Shown here: positions 44,045-53,614 of the stretch, piece by piece
How the letters are laid out: each line of letters starts with the position of its first letter
How positions within the stretch are numbered: position 1 is the first letter of the stretch
DNA from: Methylobacter sp.
GTDB taxonomy: Bacteria > Pseudomonadota > Gammaproteobacteria > Methylococcales > Methylomonadaceae
Assembly: GCA_028716975.1 (NCBI GenBank)
Contig: JAQUOU010000005.1
Location: forward strand, 124,001 to 188,000
DNA length: 64,000 nt
Direction of reading: 5' to 3'
The notes under the pieces: generated by a model
Database searches by the model: none
What the model was told of the DNA's origin: nothing
Seen by the model: the letters and a program-made list of their open reading frames with translations, nothing else
Made by a program: the position numbers and the translations under genes

Positions 44045-45163
44045 TTACTTAGGGCTTTCAGTTTGAAATTGGGATAAAAATTGCCCATATCCTGCAGCTT
44101 CCATTTCTTCAATCGGAATAAATCGTAATGAAGCCGAATTAAGGCAATACCTCAAACCGGTCGGTTGCGGCCCGTCATCGAAGACATGACCAAGATGAGA
44201 ATCCCCATGACGGCTACGGACTTCCGTGCGAGGAAAAACCAACAGGAAATCTTCCTTTTTAACGATATTCTCCGCTACTAACGGCCGAGTAAAGCTGGGC
44301 CAGCCGGTACCCGAATCGAATTTATCCCTGGATGAAAACAAAGGTTCACCACTCACAATATCCACATAAATGCCTTCTCGCTTTTCATTCCAGTAAGCAT
44401 TTTTAAACGGCGGCTCCGTGTCTTCCTCCTGCGTAACCTGATATTGCTCAGATGTTAATTTTTTACGTAATACATCATCGGAAGGTTTTGTATATTGATT
44501 CATTGCTGTGTCCTGGCCTGTTTTTAAAAGTAAATCGGATCCCCAGATTTTTTTTAGATAGTTGTCCCGGCCTGATCCAAAACGATAATATTTATAACGG
44601 AGCGGATTCGCTTTATAGTAATTCTGATGGTAATCTTCGGCGGGATAAAACACTTCGAACTTTTTTATTTGGGTAACAATCGGCGCCGGATAGCGCCCTG
44701 ATTCGCTCAATAGTTGGCGCGACTTTTCAGCCTGTTCTTTTTGCTCTTGGCTATTATAAAAAATCACCGTGCGATATTGCTTGCCCCTATCTACAAACTG
44801 ACCTTCGTTATCGGTTGGATTAATTTGTCTCCAGAATGCATCGAGCAGGGTTTCATAACTGATTACGGCTGGATCATAATAAACCTGAACGCTTTCAACA
44901 TGACCCGTATCACCTTTGGAAACTTGATCATAACTTGGATTGGCAACATGTCCGCCGCTAAAACCTGAAATCACCTTATGAACTCCGGGAAGTTTTTCAA
45001 AACCCGATTCAGCACTCCAGAAACAGCCTACGGCAAAAGTGGCCACTGACAGGTTTTCAGGTTCTACAACAGAAGCCGCTTGCAGATTTTTTCCGGTATG
45101 GCTGAGCATTGCCAGCGCAGCAATAACACCTGCCATAAATAAAGAAATACTTGTTTTCATCAC
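44045..45163 (-). CDS. msrAB: Exported bifunctional methionine sulfoxide reductase MsrA-MsrB
   Basis: The 372-residue protein has a signal peptide (residues 1 to about 30), then MsrA with [16 protein letters not shown] (nucleophile Cys47), then MsrB with [24 protein letters not shown] and RYCLNSASL (nucleophile Cys340). It should repair oxidised methionine in periplasmic proteins. The MsrB half lacks the two CxxC pairs that hold zinc, and also shows no obvious resolving Cys near KFDSGTGW. Together with the Met-rich copper oxidase in this window it suggests attention to periplasmic oxidation. It interrupts the usual truA-trpF neighbourhood. Confidence 0.93.
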   Translation of the reverse strand: MMKTSISLFMAGVIAALAMLSHTGKNLQAASVVEPENLSVATFAVGCFWSAESGFEKLPGVHKVISGFSGGHVANPSYDQVSKGDTGHVESVQVYYDPAVISYETLLDAFWRQINPTDNEGQFVDRGKQYRTVIFYNSQEQKEQAEKSRQLLSESGRYPAPIVTQIKKFEVFYPAEDYHQNYYKANPLRYKYYRFGSGRDNYLKKIWGSDLLLKTGQDTAMNQYTKPSDDVLRKKLTSEQYQVTQEEDTEPPFKNAYWNEKREGIYVDIVSGEPLFSSRDKFDSGTGWPSFTRPLVAENIVKKEDFLLVFPRTEVRSRHGDSHLGHVFDDGPQPTGLRYCLNSASLRFIPIEEMEAAGYGQFLSQFQTESPK

Positions 45164-45313
45164 TCTCCTCTTGTCAAGAGCGTGAATAATTGCTGAAATT
45201 ATTCGTACTGTTTTTCCGGTTTAACAAAAAACAAGCTCTTCATTGTCGTCTATTCCTCATCAATTATTAATATCGAGGGAATAAGTAATAGATTTTTATT
45301 CGAAATCTCTTAA

Positions 45314-45985
45314 TCAATGCGAATGTCCATGGGGATGTTCATGTTCATGGTCATGTGGCGGCTCCTGATTATGCTCATGGCTAAGTTCTGTTTCCGAAAC
45401 CTGAACAGCATCTACGCCAACGCCATATTTATAAACCATTAAACCTCCTAAATCGGCGCTCAGCATTATCAGAATAAAAAGCGAAGCCGAAAGTATAAGA
45501 AAAATGCCATTAGCTCCGCTCCTTATTAGAGAGCCGCTTATCATGCGCCAAATCGATAAGATTATTGCCAAAGCAAGGGCTAATAGGCTGATGTTCTCAA
45601 GACGCTCCATTATGCCATGAACATCTTGTCCATGTGCTACAGAATCCGCGGCCATATACCCTGTGATAACGGTAAATATCAAGGCGACTGTGCCAATATA
45701 AAGACACCAGCCGGCCACACTGCGCCATTGGTTTTTTTTTGCCAGCGTGCCGATAATATCCAAAACAAAAAAAGCCGATAAAAATGCAATCGGAAAATGC
45801 ACCAGCAAGGGATGAATATTATCCATACCGGCGATGCCCGGCAGCATCAATGCAAATATATCCAGCGGTGCTTTGGATGAAAGACTTTCAAGAAATACTA
45901 ATAGATTGCTGACACTCTCTGCAACGCCATCGTGATCACTTCCGCCATGTATCTGGAAAGATAAATAGTTATTCATACCTATCAT
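45314..45985 (-). CDS. DUF2231 membrane protein with histidine-rich tail
   Basis: The 223-residue protein has four or five membrane helices and the DUF2231 start [21 protein letters not shown] (about residues 57-77), which contains conserved histidines. The last 25 residues are His-rich ([21 protein letters not shown]), a possible metal-binding tail. DUF2231 proteins are sometimes next to haem or copper proteins and have no settled function. An ATG three codons in is an alternative start. The sequence is between truA and msrAB, with no overlap. Confidence 0.82.
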   Translation of the reverse strand: MIGMNNYLSFQIHGGSDHDGVAESVSNLLVFLESLSSKAPLDIFALMLPGIAGMDNIHPLLVHFPIAFLSAFFVLDIIGTLAKKNQWRSVAGWCLYIGTVALIFTVITGYMAADSVAHGQDVHGIMERLENISLLALALAIILSIWRMISGSLIRSGANGIFLILSASLFILIMLSADLGGLMVYKYGVGVDAVQVSETELSHEHNQEPPHDHEHEHPHGHSH

Positions 45986-46060
45986 TTTAAAATTTTGTAA
46001 AAAAAGAACAATTTACTCGATATCCTGGCGAAAGCAAATAAACTGATTGTAGACATCATG

Positions 46061-46864
46061 CTAATCAAAGCGCTTGGCATCGGGAGGCAGCTTATCGAAT
46101 ACAGGATGTTTTGCAATACCATACTGCTCAGGATAATAAACCGCTCCCAGATATAAGCCGTGGGGCGGCGCCGTAACGCCGCCCAGCTCACGGCATTTAA
46201 CCTCAAGCAACTGCCTGGCCCAGTCTACAGGCTGTTTTCCTGCGCCTATATCCATCAATACCCCGGCAATATTCCTGACCATATGATGTAAAAATGCGTT
46301 GGCCGAAATATCCATAATAACCTTCTCGCCATCGCGGTAAACGTCAATAAAATACATGATCCGGCAAGGGCTTTTGGATTGACAGCCTTGCGCCCGGAAC
46401 GAGGAAAAATCATGATTTCCGATCAGGTATTGGCCGGCTTGATGCATTTTACCTGCATCCAGCGGAGCGTAGCACCAAGTCGCCTGTTTGCGCAACAAGG
46501 CTGATTTTACCGGCCTGTTAAGAGTGATATAGCGATAAAACCGCGCAATCGCACTGTATCTTGCATGAAAATCACTCACTGCCTCTTTTACCCAGATAAT
46601 CCTAATATCCTCCGGCAAATTACTATTGCCGCCCAGCATCCAGCTATGCAGGTCGCGTTTTACATTGACATCAAAATGCACGACCTGTTCAAAGGCATGC
46701 ACGCCCGCATCCGTTCTTCCGGCACAAATCACGATGACAGGCTGATCGGCAACTTTCGATAAAGCCCGTTCCAGCACCTGCTGCACAGTGCGTTGATCGG
46801 CTTGCCACTGCCATCCTGAATACCCGCTGCCGTCGTATTCCACACCTAGAATAATACGAGTCAT
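46061..46864 (-). CDS. truA: tRNA pseudouridine(38-40) synthase
   Basis: The 267-residue enzyme modifies the anticodon stem of tRNAs. The catalytic Asp is Asp52 in AGRTDAGVHA. The GYSGWQWQ start, LPEDIRI and FLHHMVRNIAGVLMDIG are the other family blocks. It is 12 bases from the L,D-transpeptidase gene on the upstream side. In many gammaproteobacteria truA is followed directly by trpF; here two genes lie in between. Confidence 0.96.
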   Translation of the reverse strand: MTRIILGVEYDGSGYSGWQWQADQRTVQQVLERALSKVADQPVIVICAGRTDAGVHAFEQVVHFDVNVKRDLHSWMLGGNSNLPEDIRIIWVKEAVSDFHARYSAIARFYRYITLNRPVKSALLRKQATWCYAPLDAGKMHQAGQYLIGNHDFSSFRAQGCQSKSPCRIMYFIDVYRDGEKVIMDISANAFLHHMVRNIAGVLMDIGAGKQPVDWARQLLEVKCRELGGVTAPPHGLYLGAVYYPEQYGIAKHPVFDKLPPDAKRFD

Positions 46865-46875
46865 GTCACATCCTG

Positions 46876-47364
46876 TTATTCATGAATGAAAACGGTGATC
46901 CCTGCCTCGATACGATTAAACAAATCCAGCACATCAGCATTTTTCATGCGAATACAACCGTGCGATGCCGGCTGACCATTCATTAATTCATCGGGACAAC
47001 CGTGGATATAAATGTAACGCCATGTTGAATCGACGTTACCATAACGATTTTTACCGGGCTCCAGCCCTCCTAGCCAAAGGATTCGAGTTAATATCCAGTC
47101 ACGCTGCGGATGTTGTCTGCCCAGATTGGCATTGTAAATCTCACCCGTGGGGCGTCTGCCTCTGAAAACCGAATGCAGCGGCTGACCTGCGCCAATTTTC
47201 ACCCTGATTTTATGCCAGCCAGTAGGCGTACATTCACTGCCCATCTGCTCGCCAGCGCCTTTTTTAGCGGTGGAAACCGGGTAAGCTTGCAAGACCTGTC
47301 CGTTTTCAATAATAGACAGCTGTTGCATGCTAATAGATATATCCAGAAAAGAATCGGTTTTCAT
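46876..47364 (-). CDS. L,D-transpeptidase (YkuD domain) without signal peptide
   Basis: The 162-residue protein is a bare YkuD domain. It has IYIHGCPDE and the catalytic SHGCIRMKNADVLDLF motif with the nucleophile Cys at about residue 136. Such enzymes crosslink peptidoglycan or attach proteins to it in the periplasm, yet this one begins directly with MKTDSFLDISISMQQLSI. The codons upstream in frame reach a stop without any good start, so no signal peptide has been missed. Short signal-less members are known. Export route or cytosolic role is open. Confidence 0.9.
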   Translation of the reverse strand: MKTDSFLDISISMQQLSIIENGQVLQAYPVSTAKKGAGEQMGSECTPTGWHKIRVKIGAGQPLHSVFRGRRPTGEIYNANLGRQHPQRDWILTRILWLGGLEPGKNRYGNVDSTWRYIYIHGCPDELMNGQPASHGCIRMKNADVLDLFNRIEAGITVFIHE

Positions 47365-47414
47365 AGCATTAATGAGAGATAAGCAGCAATTGTTGGGTTA
47401 CGCTAAAGCTAAGC

Positions 47415-48752
47415 CTACCCTTTTTGAAACAAGGCAATCGACTCCACATGCCCCGTTTGCGGAAACATATCCATTACGCCGGCTTTAATCAATTTATAGC
47501 CCAGCTCATTGACCAGAATACCGGCATCGCGGGCGAGCGTGGACGGATTGCAGGACACATAAATAATCTGCTCGGGATGCCATTTTTTGAAATGCTGCAA
47601 AACCTCTGAGGCGCCCGCCCTGGAAGGATCCAGTATGATTTTGTTATAGTTTTGATTTGCCCAGGGCTGGTCGCCGATATCCTTGCTTAAATCAGCCGCA
47701 TAAAATTCAACATTGGTTATTTCATTATGACGCGCATTTTCCTTGGCATGATTGATCAGCGGCTGATCGCCTTCGATACCTACAACGCGGCCCGCAAATC
47801 TTGCCATCGGCAAGGTAAAATTACCCAGGCCGCAAAACAGATCCAGCACGGTATCGTCTTTATTCAGCTTGAATGACTCCAGAACCCTGTTAATCATTTG
47901 CCGGTTGATTTCATAATTAACCTGCGTAAACATGGCGGGCCTGAATTTAAATTCCAGGTTCTGATCCGGCAGTGAATAGGTTGGTATGACTTCCGGCTCG
48001 CCATCCAGCGGCACGATAGAATCCGGTCCTTTGAATTGCAGGCACAGGCTAATGGCATGCTCTTTGGCAAATATTCGCATGCGCTCCTGGTCGGCAGCCG
48101 TCGGCGGCTCCAATACGCGAATAGCCAATACGCACTGCTCATCCCCGATAGCGACTTCTATCTGCGGAATTTTATCGCGGATGCTTAAAGTGCCTATCAT
48201 TTCCGATAAGGCCATCAGCTTTGTGCCTACTATCGGATGCATTACAATACAACTGTCGATTTCAGCTAGATACGGATGCCGCCGCTCCCTGAAACCCACC
48301 AATACCCGGTTTTTTTTAGCCACATATTTAACGCCCATCCGGGCTTTACGGCGGTAACCCCAGTGCGGGCCTTCCAAAGGCTGCCAGAGTTCAGGAATTT
48401 CAACTTTGCCTATGCGTCTGAACTGCTCCTTAAGCAAGTCCTGCTTGATCCGGATTTGGGCAGACGATTCCACATGCTGAAAACTGCAACCGCCGCATAA
48501 TCCATAATGAGCGCATTGCGCATCGACCCTGTCATCGGCCCGGCTTAACAGCTTGACGACTTTACCTTCGGCATAATCCCGGCGGCTTTCGGTATAGATA
48601 AACTCCACGTCCTCGCCGGGCAATGCCTCATCTATAAATACCACTTTGCCGTCGACATGCGCGATACCGCGCCCGTCATGCGCCAGGGATTCTATCGTGG
48701 CTTTAACCGGCGTTTCAGGTAACTGTTTCTTTCTTGATCTTTTACGTGCCAT
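47415..48752 (-). CDS. rlmD: 23S rRNA (uracil(1939)-C(5))-methyltransferase
   Basis: The 445-residue enzyme has an N-terminal TRAM domain. The iron-sulfur cysteines are in QCAHYGLCGGC, with a fourth in DSCIVMHP. The methyltransferase domain has VLDLFCGLGNFTLP and the catalytic SCNPSTLARD. I chose the ATG at 48752 (MARKRSRKKQ), since the longer frame to 48791 adds 13 codons that overlap the end of the ydbL-like gene. It follows that gene with almost no space. Confidence 0.95.
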   Translation of the reverse strand: MARKRSRKKQLPETPVKATIESLAHDGRGIAHVDGKVVFIDEALPGEDVEFIYTESRRDYAEGKVVKLLSRADDRVDAQCAHYGLCGGCSFQHVESSAQIRIKQDLLKEQFRRIGKVEIPELWQPLEGPHWGYRRKARMGVKYVAKKNRVLVGFRERRHPYLAEIDSCIVMHPIVGTKLMALSEMIGTLSIRDKIPQIEVAIGDEQCVLAIRVLEPPTAADQERMRIFAKEHAISLCLQFKGPDSIVPLDGEPEVIPTYSLPDQNLEFKFRPAMFTQVNYEINRQMINRVLESFKLNKDDTVLDLFCGLGNFTLPMARFAGRVVGIEGDQPLINHAKENARHNEITNVEFYAADLSKDIGDQPWANQNYNKIILDPSRAGASEVLQHFKKWHPEQIIYVSCNPSTLARDAGILVNELGYKLIKAGVMDMFPQTGHVESIALFQKG

Positions 48753-48754
48753 GC

Positions 48755-49354
48755 TTATTTTTGCTTCCAGCTTCCCGCCGCCTGATACCACCAGCCCGGC
48801 TGGGCATTGCTTATCCAGCGGGCAGCGAAAGTGGCTTTAATTTGTGCGGCCCATTCAGGATGACCGTTGGCATTGGCAATGGCCTGGTAAAGCTTTTGCC
48901 GATCTGCATTTTCCGCCGTCACCAGTTTATTGACTTTGTTTCTGTCCTGAAGCGGCACGCTTGAGGCACCTCTAACCGCTAAAAAACCGTCCGCCTGAAT
49001 GCCGATTAAACCGCCGGCATACAAAGGTTGCAGGGCCGAGAAGCGGCTTTCCATTGAGGCGCGTATTTGCCTGATTTCGGCGCTATCGATAGCTAAATCA
49101 GCCTCAGCCTGGGCAGGCGAAATAACAGCATTAACGGCAATATCCAGCCAGTGAAAAGCAGCCGCCTGCCAACCAGGCAAACTTGATTCTGGCTTGGGCA
49201 CCGTATTTTCAGGCTCAGGCTTTGGCGGCGTAATGCTTTGGATGTCTTTAATGATTTCGTCGGCCGCTTTTTCAGCAGCGGCGGCAGGAAAGTAAATATT
49301 AATCGTGACGCACGCCGTCAGCAATAAAATGCCTAATGCAGATATTCTTTTCAT
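48755..49354 (-). CDS. ydbL: YdbL-like DUF1318 lipoprotein
   Basis: The 199-residue protein begins with a lipobox (LGILLLTAC, Cys about residue 15). A Pro-rich linker follows, then a DUF1318 domain at about residues 90-170 (IRQIRASMESRFSALQPLYAGGLIG, RGASSVPLQDRNKVNKLVTAENADRQKLY). YdbL works with YdbH and YnbE in outer membrane lipid homeostasis in E. coli. The start at 49354 was chosen because the longer frame begins with TTG inside the ribosome binding region. It follows ydbH by 12 bases. Confidence 0.88.
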   Translation of the reverse strand: MKRISALGILLLTACVTINIYFPAAAAEKAADEIIKDIQSITPPKPEPENTVPKPESSLPGWQAAAFHWLDIAVNAVISPAQAEADLAIDSAEIRQIRASMESRFSALQPLYAGGLIGIQADGFLAVRGASSVPLQDRNKVNKLVTAENADRQKLYQAIANANGHPEWAAQIKATFAARWISNAQPGWWYQAAGSWKQK

Positions 49355-49366
49355 AATCTCTCTCAA

Positions 49367-51475
49367 TTATTCTATGATTATTTCGTCTGATGTCGTAATG
49401 CGGCTTAATCGTTCCATCAATACATCCCAGTCAACTTGTGGATTATAGCCGATTACATCAATCCGCGGCAGACCGCCGCCGGTAATAATGGCATAACCCG
49501 AAGCTGTAGCTTCTACGCCCATCAATTGACAGACTCCGTCATGCAAATAACAACCCAGGCCGATTTTATCGTAGCCGAAGGTTTCAAACAGACTTAAGAA
49601 ACTTCGGGATAGTATGTCGGCAGCGCCTCCGCCGCCAATGCTGGCAATGCTTTTTACGGCTTTTTGGCTGATCCTGTGAGTCGAATCATCGTCATCGGGC
49701 GTTCCCAGCCAGGCAAAAAAAGTGACCGGATGCCAGTTTTCCATGGTTAGTTCTCTGACAAATCCTGACAGCTTGCCGGTAATGCTGCCAAATTTAAACT
49801 TGCTGGTTAATTGCTCGAGATCCAGATTGTCAATTTCCATATCGCTGTAAAATCTTGAAACATCGGTAAACAATCCTGATGCAGCAAGATTGCTGATCTT
49901 AACTTCACCATCAAAAACTTTTATGATCAGCTCCCCTTCCAGACGCAAGGTTTTGTTCCGGTAATCAACGCCGGGAATAGTGCCGCTGATAGTTCCCGAT
50001 AATGGCGTCCAGTTTAAAGCCCGGGATAATTGCTCCAGTGATACATTGCTTAAGCCTCCCTCGAAGTAAATCTCAGGATCTTGCTGTTTTTTTGCCTGCC
50101 AACTCAATTGATTAATGGCAATTGCCCCGCCTAGAAAAGGCAGCGTCGTTTTTTCAAGAACCTTGAAACTGTTTGCCCTGCTTAAGAATAAAAGTCTGGC
50201 CGGCCCTATCGGTAAATTGCCGATATTCAATTGCTGCCATGACAAATCCGAGGGCTTATCTAATGCCTCGTCAACAGACCAGTTAATCGTGCCCACGCCG
50301 CCCCTGACTCCGGCGCGGCCTGCGGTATCTTTAATTTCAAGATTATTAACTGCCGCCGCCAGCGCAGTTAACGAGTGCTGGACAATTGAAAAATCAGCCT
50401 GCAAATTACCCGCCAGGGAAATGCCTTCCCATGCCGTCTGTTCAAAAAACGGCTTTAAATAAACTGAAGACAATAATTGCAGATCATCGCTGCGTAGCGA
50501 TAAATCCGCTTTTTCTATCTTTACGCCATCCTTGAAACTTACAATTCCATGACCGCTTAAATTTGCAGCCAGGGAATGGTTATAATTTGCCGACTTGATT
50601 TCAATTCGTTTATTGGATTCGTCCCAATCGCCCTGCGCTTCCCAACTTATGCTTTGTTTGCCGGCTTCAAGATAAAGCGGCTCGACATAAAGCGCGCCGT
50701 CGATTAGGCTGGAATGATTTAGCCACTGCCATCCATTATTATGATTTTGAGCATCCAGGCGGGTTTTCAGCGTTAATGCTTCCGTAGCAAACCGGCCGTC
50801 TTTTATCTGCACCGTCAGGCCGTCAAGCCCGGCATTCAGGGAAAATTTCTTTAATAAGGCATGGCTGCCGGACACATTGAGCTTAAAACTGATTTTGCCC
50901 GCTTTAGGCTCAAAGGATTTTATTTGCACCAGTTTCCGGATTAACCTGCCATCCACAGCCTTGGCATTAATCTGCAGCCGCCATTCATTGCCTCGCTCAT
51001 CGCCGTCAGCGTCAAATATACCGCCAGCCTGCTGCAAACCGGTCAGCTTGAATGAAGTATGGTTCTCGCTGACGAAAAAAGAGAAATTAAAAGACGGCGA
51101 CTGCCAGCGCTTTGAATGAATCTCCGCCCTGCCCTGTTTACATAATAATTCCTTGTTGCGCCAGGTAAAAGAAGTACAGCGGATATTGACCAGCTTTAAG
51201 TCATTGAAAGGTTTCGGCAAACTGAGTTGATTGATGGTTAAGGCCAATTTTTGCGGGTTTTGGGTCAAATCGGTCAAGGCTATAGTTACACCTTCTAATT
51301 TCCAGTTTTTTGAGTTTAATGCGCCGGCATTAAGCGATACAGTATCCAGAGCATTTGCAATAGGAATTATTAAAATAAAAATAAGGTTTGTGACAATCCT
51401 AATGATTAACTCTGGCTTCAAACCTCTTTGCTCTACCTGAAAACATGCCGCAATGTAATCAAGTAATTTACTCAT
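49367..51475 (-). CDS. ydbH: YdbH-like AsmA-family envelope protein
   Basis: The protein of about 702 residues has an N-terminal membrane anchor (RIVTNLIFILIIPIANAL) and then a long beta-rich body. The C-terminal part has VFDGEVKISNLAASGLFTDVSRFYSDMEIDNLDLEQLT and matches YdbH. YdbH, TamB and YhdP are redundant AsmA-like proteins thought to move phospholipid to the outer membrane. The frame is open to 51631, but those 52 codons include an unlikely Ser/Arg/Tyr-rich run, so the ATG at 51475 is preferred. It is paired with ydbL. The small ynbE gene normally between them is absent. Confidence 0.85.
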   Translation of the reverse strand: MSKLLDYIAACFQVEQRGLKPELIIRIVTNLIFILIIPIANALDTVSLNAGALNSKNWKLEGVTIALTDLTQNPQKLALTINQLSLPKPFNDLKLVNIRCTSFTWRNKELLCKQGRAEIHSKRWQSPSFNFSFFVSENHTSFKLTGLQQAGGIFDADGDERGNEWRLQINAKAVDGRLIRKLVQIKSFEPKAGKISFKLNVSGSHALLKKFSLNAGLDGLTVQIKDGRFATEALTLKTRLDAQNHNNGWQWLNHSSLIDGALYVEPLYLEAGKQSISWEAQGDWDESNKRIEIKSANYNHSLAANLSGHGIVSFKDGVKIEKADLSLRSDDLQLLSSVYLKPFFEQTAWEGISLAGNLQADFSIVQHSLTALAAAVNNLEIKDTAGRAGVRGGVGTINWSVDEALDKPSDLSWQQLNIGNLPIGPARLLFLSRANSFKVLEKTTLPFLGGAIAINQLSWQAKKQQDPEIYFEGGLSNVSLEQLSRALNWTPLSGTISGTIPGVDYRNKTLRLEGELIIKVFDGEVKISNLAASGLFTDVSRFYSDMEIDNLDLEQLTSKFKFGSITGKLSGFVRELTMENWHPVTFFAWLGTPDDDDSTHRISQKAVKSIASIGGGGAADILSRSFLSLFETFGYDKIGLGCYLHDGVCQLMGVEATASGYAIITGGGLPRIDVIGYNPQVDWDVLMERLSRITTSDEIIIE

Positions 51476-51852
51476 AAATATCTCAATTATTCTGAAAATA
51501 AACGCTGCCAGCCAAGCCTGCAATAGCATACATATAAGAGGCAAAGTGCGCCTATAATAGCGATAACTATAAAAATGGCGCCCAGCCAAAATCGACAGCG
51601 ACAGCGATGAAGAGAAAAAGCAGCTAATCATGCTATTGTCCTGTTATCCAAACCCTACAACAGGAGTATTTTTACTGGCAACACCTGCTGAAAAACAGGG
51701 TAAGTTCAGATCTAAAGAGGAGTTCTCTTAGGTCAGCAGTGTTAAATAACTAGGCCGGCACACTAGGCGACTCCGGTTAACACTCGTCACGAAAACTGTG
51801 CTACAAAGTCGCATATTATAATTATAAAATCAACTGAATCGAGGTGGGTCAA

Positions 51853-53484
51853 ATGAAAACGACGACTAATTTGCAACGTCGCAACCTATTAAAATATGCC
51901 GCGCTTGGTATCGCCGGAGCGGTCACTTACCCGAGCTGGGCCCAGGCCGTCGAATTTGCCAGGGTCAATGCTCCCTCTGCCGATTTCCTCCCTGATGTTG
52001 AAATTGAACTGACCATGAATACGGCTGATGTGGCTATTTTCACAGGCGAAAAAACCCGTATCTGGAAAATTACCGGCAAAATTATAACAGGCCCTTCAGG
52101 CGTGCTTGATAATAATGAAGGCACCTATCTGGCTCCTACCCTGCGCTTCAAAAAAGGCCAAAAAATCAGGCTGATTCTTAATAATAATTTACCGGCACAA
52201 TCGATTTTGCACTGGCATGGTTTGCATGTGCCCGCCAATATGGATGGCAATCCCATGTATGCCATCAAGCAGGGCGAAACCTATATCTATGAATTTGAGA
52301 TACTTAACCGGGCGGGTACTTATTTTTATCATTCCCATACTCACGGCGTCACGGCCAGGCAAGTCTATTCCGGTTTGGCAGGGCTGTTAATCGTCAGTGA
52401 CGATCAGGAACAGGCGCTGAATTTACCGAGCGGCGACCTGGACGTCCCGCTGGTGCTTCAGGATCGCAGTTTTGATGAACACAACCAACTGGTTTATTCG
52501 GTTCACAGGATGCAACGCATGCAGGGCTTTCTGGGCGATCAGATCCTGGTAAATGGCCGGCCCGATTTTGTGTTGCCGGTGGCAACGCGCGCCTATCGGC
52601 TCCGGCTGGTCAACGGCTCTAATTCCCGTATTTATAAACTCGCCTGGGATGACGACACGCCTCTCACGGTAATAGGAGTTGACGGCGGCTTGCTGGAAAG
52701 TCCCGAGCAATATCCCTATGTCATGCTGGCTCCGGGAGAAAGGCTGGAGTTATGGATGGACTTTAGCAAACGGACGGTAGGCTCCGAGTTGACCTTGCGC
52801 AGTCTTCAGTTTGATGTTGCCGCGCACGGCGGCATGGGTATGATGGGCGGGGGCAGGATGGGAGGCGGCGGACGCCGGGGTATGATGGGTGGAGGCATGA
52901 TGGGCGGCGGTATGATGTCAATTAGTACCTTGCCTTCAGGATCGGACTACCCGCTCGTAAAAATCCGCGTCACCAAAAAGGAGCAAGGCAACAATACTTT
53001 GCCTAAAGCTCTGACCCCAATCACCGCATTACAAGTCAAAAATGCGGCGAACGCAGCCAATCCCAAAACCATCACCTTATCCATGCGGCACATGTCAGCC
53101 TTGCTAAATGGCCGTTCCTATGCAATGAACGACATTCAGCCGGATGAAATTATCCCGGTTAACAGCCTCCAATTAATCGAGTTCGATAATGGTTTTGACG
53201 GTGGAATGCACGGCATGATGATGGCTATGCCGCATCCTATGCATTTGCATGGCGAACAGTTTCAGATCATCAAGCGGGAAGTGAACTTGCGTTTCAACGA
53301 TAGCCACGCCAGCGTCTCCTCAGGGTTTGTGCAAAGCGGCTGGAAAGATACGGCTCTGGTGATGCCGGGCGAAAAAGTCACGATACTAAAACCGTTTAAT
53401 GATTTTAAAGGCCTGTTTATGTATCACTGCCACAATCTGGAGCACGAGGATTTGGGCATGATGCGGGATTTTATCATTAACTAA
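51853..53484 (+). CDS. Multicopper oxidase (CueO-like) with Tat signal and Met-rich loop
   Basis: The 543-residue periplasmic oxidase starts with a twin-arginine signal (LQRRNLLKYAALGIAG). It has all four copper motifs: HWHGLHVP, FYHSHTHG, HPMHLHGEQF and MYHCHNLEHEDLGMM. A Met/Gly-rich insertion (about residues 325-355, MGMMGGGRMGGGGRRGMMGG onwards) resembles the Met-rich copper(I)-binding segment of CueO. It probably oxidises toxic Cu(I). I chose the ATG at 51853 because GAGGTGGG sits just upstream; a GTG start would lie inside that ribosome site. The next gene follows in the same direction. Confidence 0.93.
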   Translation: MKTTTNLQRRNLLKYAALGIAGAVTYPSWAQAVEFARVNAPSADFLPDVEIELTMNTADVAIFTGEKTRIWKITGKIITGPSGVLDNNEGTYLAPTLRFKKGQKIRLILNNNLPAQSILHWHGLHVPANMDGNPMYAIKQGETYIYEFEILNRAGTYFYHSHTHGVTARQVYSGLAGLLIVSDDQEQALNLPSGDLDVPLVLQDRSFDEHNQLVYSVHRMQRMQGFLGDQILVNGRPDFVLPVATRAYRLRLVNGSNSRIYKLAWDDDTPLTVIGVDGGLLESPEQYPYVMLAPGERLELWMDFSKRTVGSELTLRSLQFDVAAHGGMGMMGGGRMGGGGRRGMMGGGMMGGGMMSISTLPSGSDYPLVKIRVTKKEQGNNTLPKALTPITALQVKNAANAANPKTITLSMRHMSALLNGRSYAMNDIQPDEIIPVNSLQLIEFDNGFDGGMHGMMMAMPHPMHLHGEQFQIIKREVNLRFNDSHASVSSGFVQSGWKDTALVMPGEKVTILKPFNDFKGLFMYHCHNLEHEDLGMMRDFIIN

Positions 53485-53614
53485 ACTGATGCCAGGCAAG
53501 CTCCCTTTGAGCAAGCGATTAAGCTGGGGAGTTGCTTGGCTTATCGGCAACAGCAGTCTAATGGAGGGACCCGAACATCTAACTCTGAATCATATTATTC
53601 CCGGCGAAAGAAAA

